A stretch of 46,396 bases of DNA from Pseudomonadota bacterium (lineage in GTDB: Bacteria; Pseudomonadota; Gammaproteobacteria; Burkholderiales; Burkholderiaceae_F). The stretch is from contig JAKOQB010000158.1 of assembly GCA_029778535.1 (NCBI GenBank), forward strand, positions 1-46,396, in the 5' to 3' direction. The notes beneath the pieces are model-generated. The model was given only the letters and a program-made list of their open reading frames with translations, was not told the DNA's origin and searched no databases. This document shows, piece after piece, positions 17,168 to 24,771 of the stretch (its first letter is position 1; every line of letters starts with the position of its first letter). The position numbers and the translations under genes are program-made.

Positions 17168-17173
17168 TACAAT
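17168..17173 (+). promoter_or_regulatory. Candidate -10 box upstream of the EamA gene
   Basis: TACAAT, 5 of 6 to TATAAT, lies 7 bp before an in-frame GTG at 17180 and 40 bp before the ATG at 17213. A good -35 at 17 bp is not obvious. Confidence 0.35.
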
Positions 17174-17179
17174 GCGCGC

Positions 17180-18133
17180 GTGTCCGCGAGCGCTCCTTCC
17201 ACCGTACCTGCCATGAGCGCGTCCGCTTCGGGCCGCTTCGGCGCGGGACTGCTGCTGGCCGCCGCAGGCAGTGTGCTGTTCTCCGGCAAGGCGATCGTCA
17301 TCAAGCTTGCCTACCGCCACGGCGTCGACGCGGAAACTCTGCTCGCGCTGCGCATGCTGCTGGCGGTGCCGTTCTTCGTCGTCGTGTTGTGGTGGACCTC
17401 GCGCGGCGCGCGTCCACTGTCCGGACGGGAACACGCGAAAGTGATCGTGCTTGGCTTGCTCGGCTATTACGCGGCCAGCTATGCCGATTTCCTCGGCCTG
17501 CAGTACATCAGCGCGGGCCTGGAGCGGCTGATCCTGTTCCTGAATCCGACCATCGTGCTGGTGTTGTCGGCGCTGTTTCTCGCGCGCCGCATCGACCGGC
17601 GCGACCTGATCGCGCTGGTACTCGCCTACGGGGGCATCGTGCTGGTGTTCTGGCACGACGTTCACGCCGGCGGCAATGTCGCGCTCGGTGCGGGGTTGGT
17701 GTTCTTCAGCGCGGTCGCGTATGCGATCTATCTGGTGCTGGCGGGCGAGGTGGTCAAGCGCATCGGCGCGCTGCGGCTGACCGCGTATGCGATGTGCGTG
17801 TCGTCGGCCGCAGTGTGCGCGCAGTTCGCGCTGCTGCGCCCGCTCGCCCATCTGGCGCAGCCCGCGCCGGTGCTGTGGCTGTCGCTCGTCAACGCGGTCG
17901 CCTGCACCGTGGTGCCGGTGTTCGCGACGATGCTGGCGATCGCGCGCCTCGGCGCCGGCCCGGCGTCGATGATGGGCATGATCGGCCCGGTCGCGACCAT
18001 CGTGCTGGCGTTCCTGTTCCTCGACGAGGCCATCACGGGCTGGCAGTTGGCCGGCACCGCGCTGGTGCTCGCCGGCGTGTTCGTGCTGTCAAGAAAGGCC
18101 GCGTGCGCGGCCGCCAAAGGAGAAACGAAATGA
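17180..18133 (+). CDS. EamA/DMT-family transporter
   Basis: 317-aa (306 aa from the later ATG) drug/metabolite transporter superfamily protein with two EamA domains and about ten spans. Hydrophobic segments are regularly spaced, the first half ends in LALAYGGIVLVFW-type sequence (here ALVLAYGGIVLVF), and the second half has the usual FLDEAITGWQLAGTALVLAGV. It is expected in the inner membrane, exporting a metabolite. Two starts are possible: GTG 17180, nearly leaderless behind a TACAAT box, or ATG 17213; neither has a clear Shine-Dalgarno. Its stop overlaps the qor ATG (ATGA), so the two are co-translated. Confidence 0.88.
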   Translation: MSASAPSTVPAMSASASGRFGAGLLLAAAGSVLFSGKAIVIKLAYRHGVDAETLLALRMLLAVPFFVVVLWWTSRGARPLSGREHAKVIVLGLLGYYAASYADFLGLQYISAGLERLILFLNPTIVLVLSALFLARRIDRRDLIALVLAYGGIVLVFWHDVHAGGNVALGAGLVFFSAVAYAIYLVLAGEVVKRIGALRLTAYAMCVSSAAVCAQFALLRPLAHLAQPAPVLWLSLVNAVACTVVPVFATMLAIARLGAGPASMMGMIGPVATIVLAFLFLDEAITGWQLAGTALVLAGVFVLSRKAACAAAKGETK

Positions 18134-19107
18134 AGGCAAAGGCGATTCGAGTCGAAGCGCACGGCGGTCCGGAAGTGCTGAAGCTCGTCGAGATCGACGT
18201 CGGCGATCCCGGTCCCGACGAGGTGCGCATCCGCAACCATGCGATCGGGCTGAATTTCATCGACATCTACTACCGCATCGGGCTGTATCCGTCGCCGTTG
18301 CCGCACGGACTCGGCCTGGAGGGCGCCGGTGAGATCGAGGCGGTCGGCAAGAACGTCAAGTTCCTGAAGGAGGGAGATCGCGTCGCCTATCCCCAGGGCC
18401 CGCTCGGCGCGTATGCGGACCTGCGCGTGATGCCGGCGGCGACGGTGGTGAAGCTGCCGCAGAAGATCAGCTTCGACGAGGGAGCGGCGGTGATGCTCAA
18501 GGGGCTGACGGTGCAGTACCTGTTCCGCCAGACCTATCGGCTGCAGGGCAACGAGACGATCCTGTTTCACGCCGCCGCGGGCGGCGTCGGCCTGATTGCG
18601 TGCCAGTGGGCCCGCGCGCTCGGCGTGAAGCTGATCGGCACCGTGAGTTCCGAGGAAAAGGCGACGCTGGCGAAAGAGCACGGCGCATGGGCCACGATCG
18701 ACTACACGAAGGAGAACTTCGTCGAGCGGGTGAAGGAGTTGACCGGCGGCGCCAAGGTGCCGGTCGTGTACGACGGCGTCGGCAAGGACACCTGGGAAGG
18801 CTCGCTCGACTGCCTGCAGCCGCGCGGGCTGATGGTCAGCTTCGGCAACGCGTCGGGCGCGGTCACGGGCGTGAACCTCGTCGTCCTCGCCGCCAAGGGG
18901 TCGCTGTTCGTCACGCGGCCGACGCTGATGACGCACATCACGCCGCGCAGGAAGCTCGAGGAAGCGTCGGAGGAACTGTTCGACCTGATGCTGAAGGGCA
19001 AGATCAAGGTCGAGATCGATCAGCGCTATCCGCTCGCCGATGCGGCGCGCGCGCACCAGGACCTGGCGGCGCGCAGGACCACCGGGTCGACCGTGCTGGT
19101 TCCGTAG
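18130..19107 (+). CDS. qorA: NADPH:quinone oxidoreductase (zeta-crystallin type, zinc-free MDR)
   Basis: 325-aa medium-chain dehydrogenase/reductase of the quinone oxidoreductase group: GroES-like N-terminus (~1-120, with HGLGLEGAGEIEAVG) and a Rossmann domain with nucleotide motif AAAGGVGLIACQWA. No catalytic or structural zinc cysteines are present, as expected for QOR. It would catalyse NADPH-dependent reduction of quinones in the cytoplasm. The start ATG at 18130 overlaps the EamA stop and has an aaggag Shine-Dalgarno. It ends at a GC-rich hairpin. Confidence 0.93.
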   Translation: MKAKAIRVEAHGGPEVLKLVEIDVGDPGPDEVRIRNHAIGLNFIDIYYRIGLYPSPLPHGLGLEGAGEIEAVGKNVKFLKEGDRVAYPQGPLGAYADLRVMPAATVVKLPQKISFDEGAAVMLKGLTVQYLFRQTYRLQGNETILFHAAAGGVGLIACQWARALGVKLIGTVSSEEKATLAKEHGAWATIDYTKENFVERVKELTGGAKVPVVYDGVGKDTWEGSLDCLQPRGLMVSFGNASGAVTGVNLVVLAAKGSLFVTRPTLMTHITPRRKLEEASEELFDLMLKGKIKVEIDQRYPLADAARAHQDLAARRTTGSTVLVP

Positions 19108-19119
19108 GAATTGTCCGTC

Positions 19120-19139
19120 GCCCCGGCCTGCGCCGGGGC
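19120..19139. terminator. GC-rich hairpin between convergent genes
   Basis: gccccggc-ctgc-gccggggc forms a perfect 8-bp stem 13 bp after the qor stop and just before the convergent SCP2-like gene. There is no T-tract, so it may instead be a REP-like element or 3'-end stabiliser. Confidence 0.5.
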
Positions 19140-19147
19140 AACGCGTC

Positions 19148-19669
19148 TTACGTGCCGGGGCAGGCCTTGGTATCGCCCGGCACCTTGCCCACCAGCAGCA
19201 GGAAGTTCTCGAACGGGCCCATGTTGCCCATCGCTTCCATCTTCGGCCCGACGAACTCGAGCCGGCCGAACATCATCGCGCGCATCGGGCCGTAGTCGCC
19301 GCGGCCCATCTCGAGCCAGCGCGCGGTATCGGCGCTCATCACGTAGTCGGCACTGCCTTCGAGGTTGGCGGTCTCGACCTTGCCGCCGTACACGCACAGC
19401 GCCTTGTCGTCCTTCAGCGCCACCCGTAGTTCCGCGGTCGGCGCGGCGCCGCAGTCCTTGCGAAACAGCTGCATGACCTTGAAGCCGCGGCCCTTGTCGT
19501 TCTTCACCCAGCCCGACTCGGCCAGCTTGTCGGTCAGCACCGCGTCCTTGTTCCACGCCTCGCAGGCGCCCTGCGCCCATTCGGCCGACATCAGCAGCGG
19601 CTGCGCGGCGGCCGGGGCGAGCAGGGCGGGCGCGAGCGCGAGTAAAGCGAGGGCGGAGCGCGGTTTCAT
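19148..19669 (-). CDS. Periplasmic SCP2-like lipid-binding protein
   Basis: 173-aa secreted protein with a clear signal peptide (MKPRSALALLALAPALL... AAA-Q). The second half has the SCP2 sterol-carrier pattern: ADTARWLEMGRGDYGP, MRAMMFGRLEFVG and NMGPFENFLLLVGKV. Similar proteins are proposed to bind lipid or isoprenoid ligands. Three cysteines may form a disulfide. The ATG at 19669 is preceded by aaggac; upstream in-frame starts would bury the signal peptide. Converges with qor. The ligand is unknown. Confidence 0.75.
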   Translation of the reverse strand: MKPRSALALLALAPALLAPAAAQPLLMSAEWAQGACEAWNKDAVLTDKLAESGWVKNDKGRGFKVMQLFRKDCGAAPTAELRVALKDDKALCVYGGKVETANLEGSADYVMSADTARWLEMGRGDYGPMRAMMFGRLEFVGPKMEAMGNMGPFENFLLLVGKVPGDTKACPGT

Positions 19670-19799
19670 TCGGGGTCCTTTTCGTCGGGAGGGGCTGATC
19701 CGGTGCGCAACACTGCGGCCGCCGCAAGGGTATCCGCGCCGATCCGGCCCAACAATCGGAATGTGACGCACCTCACAGAGTGGGGGCGGCGGGGACACG

Positions 19800-22772
19800 T
19801 CAGTGGGTGATTGCCGTATCGGATGCGAGCGAAACCTCGATCTCGCGTGCCAGCCGCGTCAGCTCGATCGCCGTGTCCGCATCGCGTTGCGTCGCTTCCG
19901 GGATCGTCTGCGGCCCCAGCAGGCGCGCCGCCTCTTGCGCGGCGTCGTGCGACAGGTCAGGCCGGAGGGCGATCCAGCGCAACCAGGACGCGGCCTCGCG
20001 CTCGCGCCGTCGCGCGAGTTGCAATCGCGCCGCCACCGGAATCGCCGCCACCTGCACCAGACCGTCATCGCGCTGCAGCGCGACTGCGAGCGTCGACTGC
20101 AATCGCCGCTGCGCCGCGTTCAACTCGCCCGCCTGCAATTGCGCGCGCGCAAGGACGAGGCTCGCGAGCCCGGCGGCCGTTGAGTCGTCGAGACGCTGCG
20201 CTTCGGACTCGGCTTGCTGTGCGTGCCGGAGCGCGTCGGCGAGGTCGCCGAGCGCAAGCCGGCACTGCGCGAGGCCGACCAGTCCGTAGGTGAGAAACTG
20301 CTCGAAGTCGATCTCGCGCGCCAGCGCAACGCATTGCGTGAGCCACGGCAGACCCTCCGCGGGTCGGCCGGACAACGAGCGGCTTTCTCCGAGGTTGAAG
20401 TAGTTGTACATCCGCTGCTCGTCGGCGCCGATGCGTTCGTTGATCGCCAGCGCGGCGCGCGCATTGGCGGCCGCGGATTCGTAGTCGCCGGTGCGGTTCT
20501 GCACCATCGCCAGCGCGTCGAGCAGCATCGCCTCCTCGCGCAGCAGGTCCGAGTCGCGGGCGAGTCGCAGCGCGTGCTCGAAATGCTCGTGCGCCGCGCG
20601 ATTGCGCGCCGCCCGGCGCGCCAGATGTCCGAGCGAGCGCAGCGCCTGCACTTCGGCCGCAATGTTGCCTGCGGCCCGCGCCGCCTGCAGCGCTGCTTGC
20701 GCCAGTCGCTCGGCGTCGCGCGGCAATTCGAGAAAGATCTGCAGCCACAGGCGGTCGGACTGTAGCCGTGCCACGAGCGCCAGCGGCGGATCGAGCGACG
20801 AGCGCGCCAGCGCTGCCAGCATGCGTCCGCCCCAGGCGGCGCCGACGTCGAGGTTGCCGAACGCCGAAGGATCACGCGCGATCGCGTTGGAACAGTCCGC
20901 CAGCGTGTCCCATCGTCCGTGCGCCGCGAGCCAATCCGTCGCCAGCACGATGTTCTCCCATTCGGGTCGCAATCGGGCAAGCCGCTGCCGACGCGGCGCC
21001 GGCCGCGCCGCGACATCCTGCAACAGGCGCGCGAAGAACTCGGCGTGCCGGCCGCGCATCCGCTCGGCCAGCGCCGTGTCGCCGGCGAGCTTCAGCTGCG
21101 TGAACTGATGGATCAGCGGATGGCGGTCGTACCGGTGGCCGTCATAACGCAGCAATGACTTGTCGAGCAACGCCGCCAGCACCGGCAATGGCACGTCTGC
21201 GACCTGCCGTGCCGCGTCGCGCGTGAACCCGCCGCGGAACACGGCGAGCCGAGCCAGCGCGTCGCGTTCCCGGTCGGACAGCAGGCGCCACGAATGCTCG
21301 AAGGACGCGCGCAGCGAACCATGGCGCGGCACGTAGGCATCGGCGCCGGCGCCGAGCAGACCGATGTCGTTGCGCAGTTCCGCGGCGATTTCGGCCAGCG
21401 GCAGCACGCGAACCCAGCCGGCCGCGAGTTCGAGCGCCAGCGGGTTTCCCGCCAGCAGCGTCGCGATTTCGTGCACCTCGGCGCGATTCGCTGCAGTCAG
21501 TTCGAAGTCGGCTGTGGCGCGCCGCGCGCATTGCGCGAAAAAACACTCGGCCTCGCCGTGGACATCCGCGCGCGGCGCGCACGCGAATCCCTCCACCGGC
21601 AGCAGCCACTCGCCTTCGAGGCCAAGCCGCACGCGCGACGTGGCAAGCACACGCAACCGCGGGCAGCGTTCGAGCAATTTAGTGACCAGCGGCAGCGCGT
21701 CCAGCACGTGCTCGAGGTTGTCGAGAACCAGCAGGCGTGGTCCATCGCTCAGCGCGGTTGACAATGCGTCGGTCACGCCCGCGGCGTCGTGCAGCGTCAC
21801 ACCGATCGCGTCCGCCACGGCGCTCGCGACGCCATCGGCGTGACCGATCGATTCGAGCGCAACCCAATGCCACCGGCAGCGCGCGCGCTCGGCCGCCCGC
21901 CGCGCCAGCCGGGTCTTGCCGCTGCCGCCGCTGCCGACCAGCGTCAGCAGCCTGCAGTCGGACTGCGCAAGCAATTCGTCGATCTCCTGCAGTTCCCGGG
22001 TCCGGCCGAAGAAACGCGTGATGTCCGCACTCGCAGCCGGCGGGGCGCGATCGCGATCGAGTTCATCGATGAGATCGCGCACCGGGGTCGACGGTTCGAC
22101 GCCGAGGTCGCCGCGCACGCGCGTGGCGTACGCACGGCAAGCCGCAATCGCCTCGTCGCGGCGCTCGCGGTCGCGCAGCAAGCGCGCCAGCGCGAGCAGC
22201 ACTGCCTCATCAAACGGATCGGCCGACAGCAGCCGGCGCGCACCGTCGATCGCGCCCTCCGTCTCCTCTTCCAAGGCGCCGAGGACGGCGTCGCGCCACA
22301 GCGCGAACGCGCCGGCACGCTCCGCATCCAGCCAGTCGCGCATTCCGGCCGCGGGGTCGATCCCGTCCAGCAACGGCCCGCGGCAAAGCGTCAGTGCGGC
22401 GTCCCATCGGTGCTCGGCCACCGCATGCCGCAATTGTGCGAGATCGGTGGTGACCTGCCAGCGCGCGCCGTGTGGATCGATCTGCAGACCGGCGCAGAAC
22501 GGCAGGTCGCGCGTCGTGAACAGCACGTTGCGCAGATTGCTGCGCGCGGCGGACCCGCCGCGGTCGGGCCAGAACAGGTCGGCCAGCCGCTCGCGGCTGA
22601 TCCACGTGCCGGCGCAGGCGAGGTAGGCGAGCAACTCGTGGCTGCGCTCGCTGCGCATCGGATGGCTGCGTCCATCGACCAGGACCTCGGGCGTGCCGAG
22701 CAGGCGGACGAAGACCTCGACGCCCTGCGGACGCGCTTCGACAGAGTCGGCTTCGATCGGTGCGGCACCCAT
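19800..22772 (-). CDS. SARP/BTAD-family transcriptional regulator with NTPase and TPR domains
   Basis: 990-aa AfsR/SARP-like regulator. An N-terminal OmpR-type winged helix (~18-95: LLGTPEVLVDG, LLAYLAC, ISRERLADLFWPD) is followed by a BTAD domain (~105-245). Then comes an NB-ARC-type STAND NTPase with Walker A GSGGSGKT (280-287), Walker B LLVLDNLE (347-354) and an LATSRVRL motif. The C-terminal ~450 residues are alpha-helical TPR-like repeats. Such proteins act as NTP-dependent molecular switches that bind direct repeats. Streptomyces has the best-known examples; proteobacterial ones are less studied. It is divergent from a three-gene secreted-protein operon at 23112-27282, its obvious target. 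Confidence 0.9.
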   Translation of the reverse strand: MGAAPIEADSVEARPQGVEVFVRLLGTPEVLVDGRSHPMRSERSHELLAYLACAGTWISRERLADLFWPDRGGSAARSNLRNVLFTTRDLPFCAGLQIDPHGARWQVTTDLAQLRHAVAEHRWDAALTLCRGPLLDGIDPAAGMRDWLDAERAGAFALWRDAVLGALEEETEGAIDGARRLLSADPFDEAVLLALARLLRDRERRDEAIAACRAYATRVRGDLGVEPSTPVRDLIDELDRDRAPPAASADITRFFGRTRELQEIDELLAQSDCRLLTLVGSGGSGKTRLARRAAERARCRWHWVALESIGHADGVASAVADAIGVTLHDAAGVTDALSTALSDGPRLLVLDNLEHVLDALPLVTKLLERCPRLRVLATSRVRLGLEGEWLLPVEGFACAPRADVHGEAECFFAQCARRATADFELTAANRAEVHEIATLLAGNPLALELAAGWVRVLPLAEIAAELRNDIGLLGAGADAYVPRHGSLRASFEHSWRLLSDRERDALARLAVFRGGFTRDAARQVADVPLPVLAALLDKSLLRYDGHRYDRHPLIHQFTQLKLAGDTALAERMRGRHAEFFARLLQDVAARPAPRRQRLARLRPEWENIVLATDWLAAHGRWDTLADCSNAIARDPSAFGNLDVGAAWGGRMLAALARSSLDPPLALVARLQSDRLWLQIFLELPRDAERLAQAALQAARAAGNIAAEVQALRSLGHLARRAARNRAAHEHFEHALRLARDSDLLREEAMLLDALAMVQNRTGDYESAAANARAALAINERIGADEQRMYNYFNLGESRSLSGRPAEGLPWLTQCVALAREIDFEQFLTYGLVGLAQCRLALGDLADALRHAQQAESEAQRLDDSTAAGLASLVLARAQLQAGELNAAQRRLQSTLAVALQRDDGLVQVAAIPVAARLQLARRREREAASWLRWIALRPDLSHDAAQEAARLLGPQTIPEATQRDADTAIELTRLAREIEVSLASDTAITH

Positions 22773-23055
22773 CCGTCGATCTTTCGTGAGCTGCGACCCT
22801 CAAATCGTAGGCGCGGCCGGCGCCCCGCGGACAAGGCTCACACCTATTCGCGATGGCGACTGCGCCATGCGCCCGGATTGGGGATCGCGATCGGCCGGAC
22901 GCTCGAGCCGCTCGCAGCGCTGCTCCTGAGCGAGACCGCCTTGCAACCGTAATCGTCGGCCTGCCTCGCCGCCAGTTGGCCCCCCGGCGACGGGCTGCGC
23001 CGGATCCGGTGCGCCCTCCTTTCCGCGTGCGCTGCGGCAACCGGCACCGGAAGGC

Positions 23056-23076
23056 CGCCAAACGCTCGCCAAACGC
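23056..23076 (+). promoter_or_regulatory. Direct repeat with 11-bp period (candidate SARP operator)
   Basis: Two perfect copies of CGCCAAACGC start at 23056 and 23067, one DNA helical turn apart. SARP proteins bind heptamer direct repeats with 4-bp spacing (11-bp period) just upstream of the -10 box. Here a TAAGGT -10-like box follows after 9 bp. Confidence 0.6.
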
Positions 23077-23085
23077 CTGCGCGCC

Positions 23086-23091
23086 TAAGGT
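23086..23091 (+). promoter_or_regulatory. Candidate -10 box of the secreted-protein operon
   Basis: TAAGGT lies 26 bp before the ATG at 23112. No -35 is recognisable because the direct repeat occupies its place, as in SARP-activated promoters. The implied leader is ~15 nt and contains the Shine-Dalgarno ggtggagg. Confidence 0.4.
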
Positions 23092-23111
23092 GCGTTGCAG
23101 GTGGAGGGCGC

Positions 23112-23309
23112 ATGCATGAATCGATCGTCTACGTGGTGCGGGTGTGGCCGGCCTCTTCGGAGGGCTTTCGCGCGACGGTGCGGCGGGTCGATCGCGAGGA
23201 CGCGCAACTGTTCACGGAGCCGGAGGCGCTGGTTCGATTCATCTCGATGCCGACCGGACCGGCAGACATGCGGGACACCGATTCGACACAACCGGGAGAT
23301 TCCAGATGA
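23112..23309 (+). CDS. Small protein of unknown function, first gene of SARP-linked operon
   Basis: 65-aa charged, soluble protein (MHESIVYVVRVWPASSEGFRA is not a signal peptide). The sequence alternates beta-like and charged stretches: YVVRVW, FRATVRRVD, LFTEPEALVRFIS. A strong Shine-Dalgarno (ggtggaggg) precedes the ATG. Its stop overlaps the start of the secreted FG-GAP-like gene (ATGA), a coupling that argues it is a real gene. I do not recognise the family. It could be a small regulator, or a coupling factor for the secreted proteins that follow. Confidence 0.7.
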   Translation: MHESIVYVVRVWPASSEGFRATVRRVDREDAQLFTEPEALVRFISMPTGPADMRDTDSTQPGDSR

Positions 23310-24700
23310 GTGAACGAGCAACGCTGAAGTCACTGCGCATCGTGGCCGCGGCATTACTGCTGCTGGTCGCAACGCTCGGGTCCCAGCGCGTTGGCGCACA
23401 GGTTCCCGGCGCCTTTGTCACGATCGCGCCGGAGGATCAGCCCGTACCGGGACCTGGCCAGTCGACGCTGAATCGCGACGAAGACAGTCTGTGGAGCCGG
23501 CCACCGAAACCCAGCCTGACCGGCAGCACGGGCTGGAGCTTCATTCTGCTGACCGATCTCGACGGCGACGGCCGCGACGATCTGTGCGGCCTGTATGGGT
23601 TGAACAACGGCCAGCACGTCTACGGTTGCGTACGCAACAGCCTCAACCGCACGTTTTACGGCGTGATCGCGCAGGCGGAAGCGTTCAACGGCCGGCCCGA
23701 CGCGTCGATCCACACAACGATCTCGGTGGTTGATCTACGAGGTGACGGTGGCAAGCACTTATGCGGCCGGACGATGGCGGGGATGAAGTGCCAGCGCTTC
23801 AACGGCACCGCATTCGATGCGCCGGTGGCGCTGTTTCCGAACAACCCGGAAGTCGATTTCTCGGATGCCAATTTCTGGAACACCGAGCCGCATTACTCGA
23901 CGATCGGCTTCGCGCGGCTCAGCGGCAAGCTGGCACTGTGCGGGCGCGGCTTCGACGGCGTGATGTGTTTCATCAAGTCATCCGGCGCGTTCAATCCGAC
24001 GCCGAAGTTACAGACGTCGTTCAGCGACGCCAACGGCTGGGATCAGCCGCAGTACTACCGGACGCTGCGTTACGTCGACGTCGACGGCGATTCCGACATC
24101 TGCGCGCGCGGCCGGGCCGGCATCCTGTGTTCGCTCTGGCGGCGCCTTCCGAATTCCCATTTCGAACCAGCGCGCGTCTGGACGGAGCAATTCAGGGACA
24201 TCGACCGCTGGGATCAGCCGCGCTACTACACGTCGATCCGCTTCGGCGAACTGAGCGGTGACGGCATTGCAGATGTCTGCGGCCGCGGCGACCAGGGCCT
24301 GTACTGCGGGATCAACACATCGCGGCCGTCTCTGCCCGGATTCTCCTTCGCAGGGCTGTCCAACCCGGTGCAGACGCAGATGAACGACACGCTGCGCTGG
24401 GGCATTCCGGACACCCATCTGAGGTCGATCTCCATCATCGACTTCGACGGCGACGGCAAGAACGACGTGTGCGGGCTCAATGCACCCACCGGTGGCTTTC
24501 CGGACCTGTTCTGCGCGAAGTCGCGCTCGACTTCCGCCGGTGCGGCGTTCGATGCGCTGGTGACACGCACCAAGAACGTCAACTTCGTGGTGGACGACGC
24601 GCACAGGCTGGTTGCCGGTCGCCTGTACTCCGGAGGAAGGATCGGCTTCTGCTGGAACCTGCAGGACGGCACGGTGAACTGCAGCGCCGAGTGGCGCTGA
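23306..24700 (+). CDS. Secreted FG-GAP/VCBS-like repeat protein
   Basis: 464 aa with a Sec signal peptide (cleavage near Ala31-Gln32, VGA-Q). The mature protein carries about six repeats, each with a strand-loop resembling an FG-GAP calcium loop (TDLDGDGRDDLCG, VDLRGDGGKHLCG, VDVDGDSDICAR, GELSGDGIADVCG, DFDGDGKNDVCG) and a second cysteine about 8-13 residues later (VYGCV, MKCQ, VMCF, ILCS, LYCG, LFCA). The regular Cys pair per repeat suggests a disulfide in each blade of a beta-propeller. The ATG at 23306 overlaps the small-protein stop (ATGA). An adhesive or ligand-binding extracellular role is plausible but not shown. Confidence 0.8.
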   Translation: MSERATLKSLRIVAAALLLLVATLGSQRVGAQVPGAFVTIAPEDQPVPGPGQSTLNRDEDSLWSRPPKPSLTGSTGWSFILLTDLDGDGRDDLCGLYGLNNGQHVYGCVRNSLNRTFYGVIAQAEAFNGRPDASIHTTISVVDLRGDGGKHLCGRTMAGMKCQRFNGTAFDAPVALFPNNPEVDFSDANFWNTEPHYSTIGFARLSGKLALCGRGFDGVMCFIKSSGAFNPTPKLQTSFSDANGWDQPQYYRTLRYVDVDGDSDICARGRAGILCSLWRRLPNSHFEPARVWTEQFRDIDRWDQPRYYTSIRFGELSGDGIADVCGRGDQGLYCGINTSRPSLPGFSFAGLSNPVQTQMNDTLRWGIPDTHLRSISIIDFDGDGKNDVCGLNAPTGGFPDLFCAKSRSTSAGAAFDALVTRTKNVNFVVDDAHRLVAGRLYSGGRIGFCWNLQDGTVNCSAEWR

Positions 24701-24771
24701 GGTGCACGACAACGTCCGCACGGCACGCCGCTCCTTGTGCGCGTGCCCAAATGAAACGGGAGGAAATCGAC

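Larger units (their letters stand above)
22773..23111. promoter_or_regulatory. Divergent control region of the SARP locus
   Basis: This 339-bp gap separates the regulator from the secreted-protein operon and contains no convincing gene. For the regulator, the minus strand offers TACGAT (22804-22809) as a -10 with TTGTCC 19 bp upstream, which is weak. For the operon, the right end carries the 11-bp-spaced repeat and -10-like box listed separately. The rest, about 22840-23050, shows no feature I can support. Confidence 0.5.
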
